Shown: piece by piece, positions 45,801 to 60,300 of the stretch
Layout of the letters: every line of letters starts with the position of its first letter
How positions within the stretch are numbered: the stretch's first letter is position 1
Origin: Blastomussa wellsi
Taxonomy: Eukaryota; Cnidaria; Anthozoa; Scleractinia; Plerogyridae
Length of the DNA stretch: 64,000 nucleotides
Reading direction: 5' to 3'
Assembly (NCBI GenBank): GCA_947652115.1
Contig: OX393571.1
Location: 11,534,004-11,598,003 of the forward strand
Position numbers and translations under genes: made by a program
Notes under the pieces: model-generated
Database searches by the model: none
Told to the model about the DNA's origin: nothing
Seen by the model: only the letters and a program-made list of their open reading frames with translations

Positions 45801-48800
45801 CGGTATTTTAGATCATTCTGTTTATTTTTTGCTAATTATGAGTTCTAAACTTCAAATTGTCAGAGCAACAGTCTTAATTAACAAAATCGCGAATGCATGA
45901 CTACCAAGAATTTTTTCCAGACATTATATAAGAAATAACATTTAATACAAAATGTAAAACTGAAAAAATAACAGGTGTTTCGTCCGTTTTAATGACATAT
46001 CCAGTACTCGCAGAGAACATATTTTGTCCAAATGCAATCTGTTTTAATTTTTTCCAGTTTGACCATCCATGTCCCATCTTGGCTTTTCTACGTTTATGTT
46101 GAGTTCTTATACAGCTTTAGAGCGAGTTTCAGTGGAGTGTCGCAAATTGAGTGAGCTAGCCCCTTAACACAGCCTGCTGCGATCAAGTTTTCTTACATCT
46201 TTCTGCACCATATGAGGGCGACATCTCCGCATCACTTGCACGTAATTCTGAATAAACACAGTCTTGTTCTTCTTAGCACTTTCCAACATGGCGTCAATGC
46301 CAATGTACGTACCAGTTCGTCCAACACCAGCACTGGGAAAAAATAATAAATGGGTATCAGCAAGTAGACTTACACCAACTCGCATGAGTGCCAAATCAGG
46401 TCTTCGCTAAAAACAGATTGTTTTACTATTTTACTGTCAACTGCAAAGTAACATCCCTTTATCTACTTGCTATTCGATGGTCTATTGATCATAACGGCCA
46501 GGTTACAACGCAATTAAACTCTAAGTTATTTTAGTTTATTTTCTGATGATATATAGTTCTATATTTTCTTGCAATATTGTAATTTTTGAGGGAGTTTCTT
46601 TGTTTAGGGATTATATAACTCTTTTTCTAATGTATGCTTATATGACTGAATAAACACCTGTTATGTTATCTTTTATGTTGTTATGTAATGTTATGCTGTG
46701 CTGTGCTATGCTACGCTACGTTATGTTACAGTATGTTATCAGTGTTATGCTATGTTACGTTATGTTACGTTGCGTTATGTGTTGTTATGAGTTGAATGCT
46801 ATGTTATATTACGTTATGTTTGCTGTTATGTTTGTTTTGTTATGATTGCTAGGTACATTATGCTAAGTTATGCTACGTTATGTTACGTTTCCTTACGCTA
46901 TGTTATGTTGAAGTTTTTTCCTAACGAAGCCTTTGTATTATACTTTGCTATTTGGTACCTGCAATGCACAACAAGTGGTCCACCTGTGGCCTGGTGTCTA
47001 GCATGAATCTTCTCTCTGAATCCCAGTAAAGCTGTAGAACGCTGTGGAACACCTCTGTCTGGCCATGTTATGTAATGAAACTGAAGGACCTCTCGTCTTT
47101 CTGATTCCTAAATGTCAAAGGACATAAAGTTTTAAAAAATCAACTGTGTACGTGCCAAACATGTGTTAATTGTAGATCACAATAAACTAGTTTTTAGTTC
47201 CGTAGCCGAGTTGACTATCACTTGTAGAAAACAAGGTGTAGTCTAATTTTTTTTAGTAGAAACTTTAAAGGATTATGTGAAAGATTAATTAATCAACATG
47301 ACACGAGCGTGGGACAAAGAAAAATTCTGAGTCCCCGACAGGAATCGAACCCCATCGAACCCGAACACCGGGCAGGCGCTCTATCCAGTGAGCTACGAGA
47401 ACTCATGGAGAGGTAGGTCATTTTTACTGAGTTCTTATGATGTGACACGCGTCCCGCATACTGCTAGGATAGTCCAAAACCAGTTCTATTATGACCTTTT
47501 CTGCCATTCTGCCTCTGCTTACCTTCACCAATATAAATGTTCGAATAACATAATCGGCAATGCCTTCAGTCTTGTGAAGAGTGACTGTAATGGAGCCATA
47601 CCTAGTTGTACTGTCCGGCCAATACTGGTCACATTTGCCCTGCAAAACACGCACAGCAATGTAAAAATTCATATGTTAAACACTATTACTCGTATACCAT
47701 TAGTTAACATAGTGGATTTTGACAATCTCTTGACAAGAGACTGGTACTTTTGGGAGACGCGGTTGGGTGGACTTATGGTTAGCGCGCTAGACTCCGGATC
47801 AGGTGGTCCAGGTTTGAGCCCCAGAAGGGGTCACCGTGCTGTGTTCTTGGCCAAGACACTTTACTCCCACAGTGCCTCTCTCCACCCAGGAGTATAAATG
47901 AATACTGGTGAATAGACCAATTCCGATATATTAATATTCTAACATGTCACCGAGGCTTAGGGGAATAAAACAAAGGATTTTGCATCGAGGCTTAGGGATG
48001 AATAAATAATTTCTTTTGTTTTATTTCCCTAAGCCTCGGCGCCATGTTAGAATTTCAATATATCGGAATTGGTCTATTGTCAGGACAACCTGACAGAATG
48101 CTGGGGGTTAACCCTGCAATAGACTAGCATCCCATCCAGGGGGAGTAGCTACTATCGCTTAATTTACTTTGTAATTTGAGCTTTATGATAGCATACCTTT
48201 CCCTGCTCAACGAGGTTGGTTAGCATGACAACGGTAACGCATTTCTCTTGCCAGATCATTCGCCAGAAATCACTAAACGTCACAGATGTTGGGCCTTAAT
48301 GAAGCAATAAGAGTACAAAACTTATGACAAATATCTTACGGCAAGCTGTAATAAACTTTATAAATTATTTTAAACATTTCAAAATCTACCATCCGAGGCA
48401 GTAAATGCAATATTAAGAAATTTAAGTATAAATTTCTAACACCCCCAACATAACGCTGACAAATTGAAAACCATTAAGAGTTCTAAGAAGTTACAGAATC
48501 ACTAGCTCCATTTTCTCAGATATTTGCAACATCATGTTTCATATTTTCCAGATATTTGCTTCGTCATTTTTCGAGCAGTTAACAACAGTCTACGAAACTG
48601 AGAGTTGTCATATGAAGAATATCTACCTCTATCCATGACAAATTACACTGCAATACCGTGCAAAAATTAAATATAGTAAGACTTTCTTCCTTTTAATGAA
48701 TATCCCCCCTTTCTTTTCAACTTATAAACAATCAAAGTCAAATTTTCATCCCCGCTTTGAGCATATCTACAGCGAGGGAGATTCTTTTACGAAGTTTTAC

Positions 48801-51800
48801 CTTGAGTTGCGATGTAGCACATTGATTCGTCGTCAAAAGTCTAGAAAAGATAATGATTTGTACAAGAAGGCGTCACACCCATATTAGCAAACACCAATAC
48901 TGATTTCTGTAGGACTACAGCACATAACAAGGCGCTAGTGCTCTGACTGAGGGATACAACAGTGGCTCGTTCACTTTCCACGATATTGTGTTCTAAAATC
49001 TCGATACGCTTTAGCGATTTTTAATTTTTTTCATGTTGAAAATCGATCCTGTACTTTATATGTATCAAGAAAAACCAAACAAACAGTCGATACGTGCAGG
49101 TCTTCCACCCTCATCTTAAAATGATGGACCCTATCTTAAAATTATAAACACTTGGAGAAAGTTATCTTATTTTCTGCTTTTAATGCTTCTCTTGTCACAC
49201 TTTTGCCCCGATAAACTCGATTTTCGGAGCCACAACTCCTACCAAACTCCACTCCCTGGAGTTAGGTTAGTGCACGCCCCGCACCCCCTCCCAACTCCCT
49301 CCCATTCATCCATTGTATGCATATCCTTGGCAGGTTAAAAAGGTCTTTATTGACACTCCAGGGATTCACGAAGCTTTTTGTTTAGGGAACACTTTGTCAC
49401 CCACTTGATTAACTAAGAAAAGATGCAAACTCTGTATTACTGGAATGTAACTAGCGTTGATGTAGTCTGACTTTGGGTCGCCCTCTATTTTGTCCAACAC
49501 AACACGAGAATGGTCATCTGTTAAGAAAGCAAAGTCTTGAGTTAATATTGATCTAGAGCTAATAGGAAACGTGTTCTTACTATATTCAAAGTCCATTTAT
49601 AACGCCTAGATTTGGGAGTCGTAATGGTCTGATGCACGTCACCCTGCGATCAGGCGCTCTGCCTTTCTCGGTGGAAGGAAGGAAGAAAAAGAGAATATAA
49701 ATATGCCTCGGTGAATTGACCATATTCAATATTTAAACCACAAAAAAGAAACCAAAACATGGGTATGAAAAAAAAAAGATCAGACATGAAACCAGCTGAA
49801 ATTTGTCGATTTTGGCTTGCTTGCCCCCTCACAAATCACATGCCTAATTTGCATTACAATGTGAAAACAAACATGGCGGCTAGTCAGGGTAACCTGACAA
49901 AAATCTCTGAAATACCGTGCAATGCACTAGTATCACATCCAGGTGATCAGAAAACTCAGAAAACGAGAAATACGCATACTCACAGTTGGTTTAATTTAAC
50001 ACATTGTCTCAACATACTGTCACTGCCGTAATCTTTCTAACACTTCTGTTCTCACGAATTCTTAGATAAGTAAAGTATAGAGGTTATAGTAAGGCTACAG
50101 TGAACGATGAATCCAACACCTTTCGACTTCATTTTAATACACAGGACTATAAATTATTTTGCGTGAAACACGAATAAAATTCAAGTAATGAACCGTACTT
50201 ACAGGTTGTCATGTTTCCATAACGGTTTTTGACTCTGTTCCCCTTGCCAACCTCCCATGAAAACTGCATACCACCTGGTAAATTCTACGAAAAAAATGAT
50301 AGGTGTTACAGCTCTTTGTCAGCACTTAAGCCAGAAATGATTTGATTCTGTCGGTAATTACCTTCAGTCAAACCATCGTACTATGAACACCCCAGGGATG
50401 GCTAGTCACTCTTAAAGGAGCTACGTCACAATATTTTGGGTTATTTCTTTGCGAGGAACCAAATTACCCTTTAAACGTAGGAAATCTAAAACTAATGGTT
50501 TACAAAGGAAGAAAAACACCAAAGAGGTGATACTAAACCAAAAAGGAACAAGGATGGTTAAGGATGGAGAAGATTGAGATGGATTACAAATGACGATTTT
50601 GAAAAATTTAGACTAAATGTTTCAAAATGCACGAACCGTGACGTAGGTCCTTTAACCTCAGTCAATAACACGGACAAGCTTTTTGATCTGAAAAGGGCGT
50701 GGGTACCACATAGTGAGACTGTTCACAGTCTCGGTCTCTATTTTTCAGCATTCCAAAACCCTTTGCACCTCAAGTTTTGAACAGGAGTTCAGTTCGCTCG
50801 CGATTCCTTTCTCGCGTTCAACGATCGAAAAAATACGAGAAAATAGGGATCAAGTAGCACCTCGTTGAAGCGGCAATACCATTGGGCGTGAAAACAATAG
50901 AGAACACTCCTAAACAAAGCCTCTAGCACTGATAACAATGAAGTCAAGGAGAACAAATGAATAACTAGGTTCATATGAGGTGAAAATAGGGGGCCGTGAG
51001 AAGTCTAAGACATATTTATTATTAATACAATTCAAGAGTTTTCATTGGCTTAGCCATCATGGTATATGCGCTAATATATCACGCCTACATATATGGTAAG
51101 CGTGCGGGGATATTAACGAGAACAGCCGGGGGCCCAAATATTGCATTTTTGTGTTTGTGTGTGTTTTTTTAAGAGAAACATTCTTCCACTTGCGCTAAAA
51201 ATGAATGGGTAACATGAATTAACGCTACCAGTGATGACTAAGTGGTTTTTAAAGAGTACTGAACATTAGAAAGAGTACTTTTAATTCTTGAATACAGCAC
51301 TGCTGTTCCATTAAGTACATACAATAACCGAGAAGAAAGAAATAATTGCAATAGCAAAATTAAATTAATACTTTGAGAAAGAACTCCTTGCCTTAAATTC
51401 CTCTCGCAGCACAACAGCTCCATTAGTTGATTTGTTTTTGAAGTATCTTGCAAACTCAGCCACAGGAATTGGTTTGGATTTACCATCCTCAGCCTCACTG
51501 TAGACCAGTTCTTTTTCCTCAGAAGGAGATGTTTCCTTAACATCTTGAATAAAAATAAAAACATTTAGCTGTTTTTTAGTTATTATATTTTGTTACTATC
51601 GAGCGAAGCACCTGTTTTGGCAAACCTGTGAACTACTTTTAAAAATATCTTCCACTGGATGGGAAGTATACTTCAAACAGAAAATTGCATTAACACAGAG
51701 GAATACTTTTTACTTTCAACAAGAACATTGCAAACAAATTTCCTCTACACCACCAGTTCAAAGTATTTTTATGATGTTCAGCATATGGTTGTCACTCTTG

Positions 51801-54245
51801 TTACAGAGATATTGTTTTAAGATTTTTTATGCATTTTTTTGTGAACGTTGGAATGTTTAAACAGTTTCATAATAAGAGTGTAGGTATGACATGCAAAAAG
51901 GGCAGCTGGAATTGTGAATAACATTTCAGTGTTATTTTACCTCTTAAAATCACGAGAAGGGACTACCAAAGACAACGGGCAAAAAAATCGCTTCTAACTC
52001 ATCAACAAAAGCAATGTACCTTTGGGGTGGAAGTTAATATTGATAAAATTGTTGAAGACCAATTAAATTAAACTGTCAAGCCAAGTGTTTTTAATATGAC
52101 GTAACTACAAAAAGCTGACAAGGAACGTGCTACGCAATCTACAAAAACCTGTTGAAATGGTTGAATGTTGAAAGATCCAGATAGTTCTTGAAAAGTCTGA
52201 AAATTTATTTTTGTCTTTTAAAACAAAAGTCTGCATTTCACAGGAGTGCAATTAATGTATTTTTCCAACAGAAAGGACCTAATGACAAGTATTTCCTTGG
52301 AAAGTTTGCAGATGACACCTTACCGTCTCCAGATGGACTGATAGCTTCAACATTCTGATACACTAAATTGGCTGTGCTCGAGGCAGAATTAGTTGAACCA
52401 CTGTTTACGTCTTCAAGTTGAAGTGGAGTACTCCTGCTTTTGTTTTCTGACCTCTTCCTCCTAGTGATCATAATACAACATTAAACACTGTATATGAAAA
52501 AAAATTAATGGTCAGACTACTCTTTTCTTGCTGATATTTTTTAAAGTCAGTTAAACTCCGGGAAGCTATAAAGATTAATCATCTTTTAAAGGTCCTGCTT
52601 CTGGTCCTGCTCTAATATTCAGAAAAAAAAACAACAAATTTTAACTACAACACAATGCTTGCATGCTTTAGGCCATAACCACTTTGCCAATCTACATACA
52701 GAGATTGTAAAATAGTATTATATTATATATTATATTTACTTTTATAACTTGGACTCTACAGGACCCAAGCCAGCCTTTGCCCTTTTCATGCCATTGAAAT
52801 GGTATGGTGAAGTGAAATCTCTTCATATTGCTGTTAGTTCAGTTACTGGAAGTCTGTTTAATTATCTTTAGCAGTTTCACAGCTATCTCTTTCATTTCAA
52901 CACGCTCCGCATAAAATATAATACTAAAACTCTCATAATTCTTATTCCAACAAAAACAAAGGCACGGCTAACTAGGGTCTGTTAAGAGCTGCAGGGTCCC
53001 CATTTAGTGGGCTTCAGACATGCTAGAAGACAATTGAATAAACTAAATAAACTGCAAAAGTCGTGGGCAAAGATCCTGCTTGATTGCATGTTGGTTATTC
53101 TCACAGACAATCTAATCAGCCAAACTTCAGTTCAGTTCTTTATTTATTTATGTTTTTTCTAATAGGTACAAATTGGACATGCCCACAGGTAGCAGATGCT
53201 AATCTGGGTGGGTCATGTTGTAACTACAGAGAGTAGGTAGACAAGTTTACAGGAAATCAAGAAGATAAATGTATGAGTGTATAAATTATAAAATTAAGTT
53301 TGTTAGTTAATTAGTACCATATTAGGAGAAAGCACTATTAGATATTTTATTGAAATGGACAATGATAGGCTGAAACAATGTGGTATATCTTTGTGGTATA
53401 TTTTGTTTGTGATGATGATGACGATAATTGTGGCACCAATGGATAACATACCTCCGATATAAAATCACTACACCAATAAGAGCAGGTATAACGAGCATTA
53501 ACAGTACCACAGGAACAGCAATCTCCACCACACTAACAGAACCAGAACCCTCTCTCTCGGCTTTGTCTCCAACAACTTTAAAAAGAATTAAACACACATT
53601 AAATTCCAAATTAACTTTAAACGCCTGAAAATCACATGAGTTACATAGTTACTTTTCTACACTAATGTCCAGGATAGAAAACGTGTATTGTTTAACAAGC
53701 ACTTCATATATGACTGGGTTATTGACCATTTTCGTATTACTTCATATTTGACAGGATTGTGTGTGTTGTGGTGAACTAATTTACCAGCAAGGACACGTTG
53801 TGGTGACTATCATAAAGAGCATTAGCTTTCATTCCTGGATTCTTGGAGATTCGCCTTTTCCCAGACGGCCATTACTATAAAAAATATTAATCTGAAGAGT
53901 AATATAGCTTGACGTGTCCTTAATTAATAATTAATTGATAATTAACTGAATTGCCCGAACTATAAATAAATATGCATTTTACCTCTTTTGACAGATAGTT
54001 TGGCAACTTTGCTAACTGCTCCATTTAAAATGACCTGTAAAAAAGAACACCAAAAGTTGAAAAACCTCTCAAAGATATCTATCCTTGAGTACTACTCTAT
54101 TGCTGTTAGAATCCTATAGTTTTCTTAGTACAAATAGCAGTGACAGGGTCCTAACCAGTTATATGGGATCTGGGATCACAGCCCTGGGATCTGGAACCAC
54201 ACCTCCAGGATCTTGACTCCTAGATGTTACATGGGTAAATAAAGT

Positions 54246-54277
<32 letters not shown>

Positions 54278-54302
54278 GTTGGTTGGTTTGTTGGTTGATT
54301 GG

Positions 54303-54338
<36 letters not shown>

Positions 54339-57300
54339 GTGAGTGATTGACATGTCATGGAATCAGGATCAGCAAAACTTGATACTGGATCAGATAACTT
54401 TGGCGGGTTCAGGTATCAGACATGGCCACGTTTTTGGAATCAGAGTTTCAAATTTTGGATCAAAAATGGGATCATTGATGGAAAATTATACCTCGTTACG
54501 ACCCTGCAGTGAGATGCAATCATAATATATAAATAAGTAAATAAATTATTTTGTAAGAAAAAAAAATTAGATCTGAATATTTTAATCCTGTTCACTTACG
54601 CCCTTGTCACGAGTTACAGCTCTTTGATAGATGACATAGTTTTCTCCTCTCTCTAGTCCTTTATTTACATAGGCTCCATACTTTTTGTCATCACCAACAG
54701 CAAATTCCCAAGATTCCTCACACAATGGAACATTTTCTATCTCAGCAGCAAGATAGAAGTTCAAGTTGTCTTTATTGGCGTTATCTTTCAGCTCTGAATC
54801 GAAATCATCTGGAAGTTCTTCAACTCCATCAGTGACTTTTAAAACTATAACTTGATAAGCCCTGAAAGTAAGTAAATATGAGTTGTTAGCTGACTGATAA
54901 AAGACATATCTCTCAAGTATGCTTTGCCTCCTACTATCTCCTTTGCCGGGCTTGTCACGCAAACTTTCTCCCCCCCAGCCAAGTCATAAGAACATGTGCG
55001 TAGGAGGCTTAAGTGCTATAAAATGTTGAAGAGTCAGATGTTTCAGTGTTAATCCCTTCATCAGTCTATGTGTTTCCAGTATAAACATGGTTGTCTGATG
55101 GCATTGAACTTTGATCTTAGTCAGAGGTGTTCAGTATATTGTGTTTGTTCGTAGCCTACCACTTCACCTATACAGTGCATCCTCTCCATCGGGGAGTGTT
55201 TGAGTATTAACTGACAGTTTGTGATTTGATAATTGTAGCCAGGAAGTGCTGATAGTAAGCGATTGTACAGTTAATGGTGTATGGTAGTCATTAAAATTGC
55301 TATAGCTATGGTTTTATGACTTTTAGAAGAAGTACTGACAACCAGTGACAAAGCGCATGTTGTTCAATTTTACAGCAGATAACGATTGAGTCCACAGGTG
55401 GTTACACGTGACATAAGACATACGATAACGTGTAAAAGTTGCCCAGCAACTTATTAACACTAACACATACTCAATATGCAGAGTCACCTTTTGAGACTCA
55501 ATCCATCTCAAAATAGAAAATAGGAGACTCAATACGTTTGAAGATAGCAAATAGGAGATTCTGCTAGCAGGAATTGAAATGTTCTCCAATAACAAAAATA
55601 GAGTGAGCAAAGGTCACCTTATTGGGCCATTCCTTTGTTCCACAGGCCACAGACGAATTCCAGCACTTGAACTGGTAACACTTTTATCCATCAATGAAAG
55701 TACAACTGGAGCAATTGGGGCTACCAGGAAAATTAAAACAAAAATAATGATCATTACATTACCAAACAGAATGAATCTTGCAGTACAAGAAGTGTTTGTC
55801 AGAAATGGTCTTAAAATGGAATGAACACATCAAGGAATTACAAAATTTAATCATATTTAACAATTATTCTGCAAAACTGAGATGATATTTGTTTTGCTGC
55901 ATGGGTGGAATTATAAAGTCTGCCCAATTTAAGTTTGTTATGATGGAAAGGTAAAATTGACTTACTGTACACACACAACACAGAACAGAAAAATTGCATG
56001 GCAAAACCAGCTGTTGAAAATGGAATCCAGAAAACTAAAGCCAACTTGGAAAAAAGATGACCATAGGGGTAACCTGCGATGGGCTAGCATCCCAACAAGA
56101 GTGTATACAGCAAGAACGTTTTTGAACAAAATTTCTAATTTGTAGTATAATGGTACTGAACAGACATTACAACGATTTTCTGTTTATCCTAACTGGCATA
56201 GATTGTGATCACTACCTTAACAAAAAGAGCTCTGACACCAACAGATACACTGAATAAACCTAGGGATTCACAGGTTCTTCAAGTAACGTCATGTTGCTGT
56301 TCTGGCCCGAGAACACTGATTTAAGTTTTGTTTATGCTATCCACTGGATAAATCGCTATCCAGAAGAAAGCATAGCTGTAGTTTGTTTTGTCAGGATTTA
56401 TCCCCTGGAGGGCGATTTATCCAGTGGACAGCATTATCTTAGACTCTGGTTGCTTACACTCCCTGAGCAATTGCTACTAAATCCCTGGGCTAAATTCCAT
56501 GGGTATTCTATGGAGTCCCTGGGTTAAACTCCCTGGGTATGCTACAGAAACTGGGATGCTTGATTACATGGGCCACCTTGACCTGTGAGTAGATAATTGA
56601 CCCTTTCAGCATTAACCTAAATGAACGCAGCTAGCACACCTAAACTATTTCAGAAAAAATGAAAGTTTAAATTTTACGGTTAACATTGACTTTCGGTGCT
56701 GTTTTTTCTGGAGTCTTCAATGGTATAGTGTACAGTTGTGAAAACGAACTATTAAGAAAAGATACGTTCTTCATTTTTACTGAAATTGATTTACTTCTAT
56801 ATAGCAGGAATTTTTGACAATTAAAGTGAACAGCTGTAATGTCTTGCATGTATTTGAGCCCTGTAAGTTTATATTCACATTTTTAATGAAAAATTGATAA
56901 CTTAGAGTATAGGCTCATTTTAATCTAAATAAAGATTGATTGATTGATTGGTTGAAAACTCACCTGTCATCTCGGTTATCACGCCATTAGGCAAATGTAT
57001 TGGAGTTCCCTCCCCACAAACAGAATGCCCAACAACCTCGAATGTGTAAAATGAACCAGGCACTAAATCCTTCACCGTATAGTTTGTGGATTTAATTGCT
57101 TGTATGAAGCCCTCATGTGTGAAACTTTGATTATAAGGCTTCTTCCCAGAATACCTCACCTAAATCAGTAGAACAAATGAAAAAGACACAAAATACTTGT
57201 TCAGTATTTGTGTTAAGCCCAGGTTAAATGACACATGATATAAACTGTAGCCGATAATAGTTAATGATAGCTGCTCAAAACGCATGCTCCCGTTTGATCA

Positions 57301-60300
57301 CTATCAACTATCATTCACGTTAGAAATTCTTCATGATACTCAATGATAATTTTGCCTGTTTGACCATGCACATGATAGCTGACAATAGTTCACGGAGATT
57401 AAAGTTATATCGACTATAAGGGCTTAATTATACAAATTTAAGTAAAAATCAATTTGTTCAGTAAAACGAGGCACACTTAACCTTTTCTGTTCAATGAGAT
57501 CATTGTAATGTTCGATAGTCGCCGTTTTTCACTTTCCTCATTTTGAATGTAACTTTAGTCGATTCAACGACATAAATTCAATAAAGCTAACAATAACAGC
57601 AACATCAATATCAAATACATACAAGTTGAAACTAAAACTAACATTTAGCACAAAAATGCAAAATAAACTGAATTTAGCAAAGAGAAGGCCACAACTTAAA
57701 TTAAATAAGATTATAACATTTTTATGAAAGGTTCATTTCAATACAATCAATGTGACTAAAACATTTTAATAAAGAGAGCATCATTTTTCAAATTTATAAA
57801 TTTGACATTTTTCTATTGGCACGCCTTGGAAACAGTGTAGTTGTTGTAATAAACTTACTGAATAGCTGTTTCCTTCCTTTGTGGTAAGTTTTGGTTCTTT
57901 CCATTCCAGTGTAACTTGTGTTGTTCCATACTTTATTGCTTTAATGCCCCAGGGGACTCCTGGCCCTTTGGTAAAAGAATGTAATCTATAACTACATGTC
58001 TTACATTGTGAACAAACAACATGACTTGTATGGTTTTTCCAGTTAGCTCATATTATTATGTTAGAGTTTGTTAGCAAGGACAGCACTTACCATTTTTAAA
58101 AGAATGGCTGTAATTCTTTTATCTTCAGTTGTTGACTCATTCAGAAGTGTAACTTACAGCTTTTGTAAGCTTGTGATACGCCCTTTGCACGACCCAGTCA
58201 CACGGTACAAAATAACACCCTGCTGGTGAGCAAAACAAAGCCACTTCATGTCCTAGCATAATATGCTCACCAGCGACATGTTATTTTGTACCATGTGACT
58301 GGGACATGCAAAGGGCCTATTCTGCTGGTCCTATGGTGTTGCAGTTGCTATTGTTTTGAGGGCTAAGGGGCATTGCTCCTGTTGTTTGTTCTATTGTTCT
58401 ACAGGTCCTCTGGTGTTGCAGTTGCTATTGTTTTGAGGGCTAGGGGTATTTTTTCCTGTTGTTTGTTCTATTGTTCTACAGGTCCTCTGGTGTTGCAGTT
58501 GCTATTGTTTTGAGGGCTAAGGGTATTTTTTCCTCTTGTTTGTTTTATTGTTCTACAGGTCCTCTGGTGTTGCAGTTGCAATTGTTTTGAGGGCTAAAGG
58601 GCATTGCTCCTGTTGTTTGTTCTATTGTTCAACAGGTCCTCTGGTCTTGCAGTTGCTATTGTTTCGAGGGCTAGGGGTATTTTTCCTGTTGTTTGTTCTA
58701 TTGTTCTGCTGTTCTTCCAGTATAGCAGTTGCTTTATTCTTTTGGGGTTAGGAAAATTGTTGCTATTGTTAAACTGGTCCTCTGGTGTAGCAATTGCTAT
58801 TGTTTTCTGATCTGGCAGATTGCTCCCATTGTTTGTTCTATTGTTCTGTTGTTCCTTCAGTGAAGCAGTTGCATTATTCTTTCGGGGGCTAGGAAAATTG
58901 TTCATATTGTCTGTTCTACTATTCTACTGGTCCTCTGGTGTAGCAGTTTCTATTGGTTTGGGAACTGGGAGATGGAGCCCTCCCATTGTTTGTTCAAATG
59001 GTGGCAAGCCATTCATATGAATCCTTGCAAGAGCTGCTACTCAACTTGACTTATAAAACAACTTCAATGCCATTATGATATTATGGGTTTAGCTAGCCAA
59101 ATACTGTCTCATTACAAAATAGCTAAACTTACTTGATGCTATTGCCACAGCTTTGCTATAGGGGCCAGGTCCTACTTTAGTATAAGCACGAACAGACACT
59201 TGGTATTGTGAACAAAGCTGCAATTCATACAGAACAACAAATGTTGCGGTTGTATTGATAGTTCTGCTGTTGATGGAAGATCTTTTTCGACGTTTTGCTC
59301 CTGATAGCAACTCTTCCTTGACATCGTACATGATAACCTTGCCATTACTCTTTACTCTTGTTAGAGCTACCCAAGAAATATTAATGCTTGTCACATTCAG
59401 TTTATTAACTGAAATACTGTCTGGAGCAACACTGGGTTCTAATAAGAAAACAGACATGATAAAATCAATTACAACTTGAAGTAAAAACGGATTCAATGCT
59501 TTCAGTATCAAGTGATCTCACAGTTAGACATTGTAATTTTTGCAATTTTGTTTGTTTGTTTGTGCCTATTGGCCATCCATCAGACCAGAGCTTATTCCAG
59601 TTTCCATAGCATACAGCTAGAAGATCATTATATTTCTACTCCCCATAAGATGGGATGTTAGTCCATCACAGGGTTATGGTACCCCGTATTATTTCGCTGG
59701 TACCCATTTATACACCTCAGTTTGGATCGGAAGGTCCAGATTTGAGCCCTGGGCACTGCATTGTGTTCTTGGGCAAGACACTTTACTCTCACAGTGCCTC
59801 TCTTCACCCAGGTGTATAAATGGATACCGGTGAAATAATGTTGGGGGTAACCCTGCGATGGACCAACATCCCATCCAAGGGGGAGTAGAAACGTTTTTAG
59901 CTGCTTAAAGCTACTGAAACCAGGATAAGCTCAGGCTTGAAACCCAAGAACATAACGCAATGTCCTGGCCAGGGATCAACTTGGACCGATCAATCTGGAG
60001 TCAGGCGCACTAACCACTAGGCCAGTGCACATCCCATCCTGTTAAAGAAATGTTCCAAATTGAAAAGCTTAAGCTGAACTTACTGTATTCTGGAATTAAC
60101 ACTGTTAGAGTAGCATTTGGTCCAGGTTTGATTGTCACAGCTCTGACATAGAACTGATATGCGACTCCACCCAATACATCAACAGTGTAACTTAACACTT
60201 CGCGTCCAAAGGTATCTTTTTGCACACGTCCTTCATAGCTATAAAACACAGTGTAATTCCTGATAATTCCATTCACTTCTGCTGGTGTACTCCAATTCAG

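Noticed and set aside
46663..46845. Met/Cys/Leu-rich open frame that looks like a membrane peptide.
   Set aside because: It is the TTATG/TGCTA simple repeat read in frame.
47388..47897. 169-codon plus-strand open frame.
   Set aside because: Antisense of the real D1 exon 47523-47639 joined to SINE sequence; no homology-like pattern.
58536..58905. Overlapping open frames on both strands.
   Set aside because: They are the stop-free reading of the 77-bp minisatellite.
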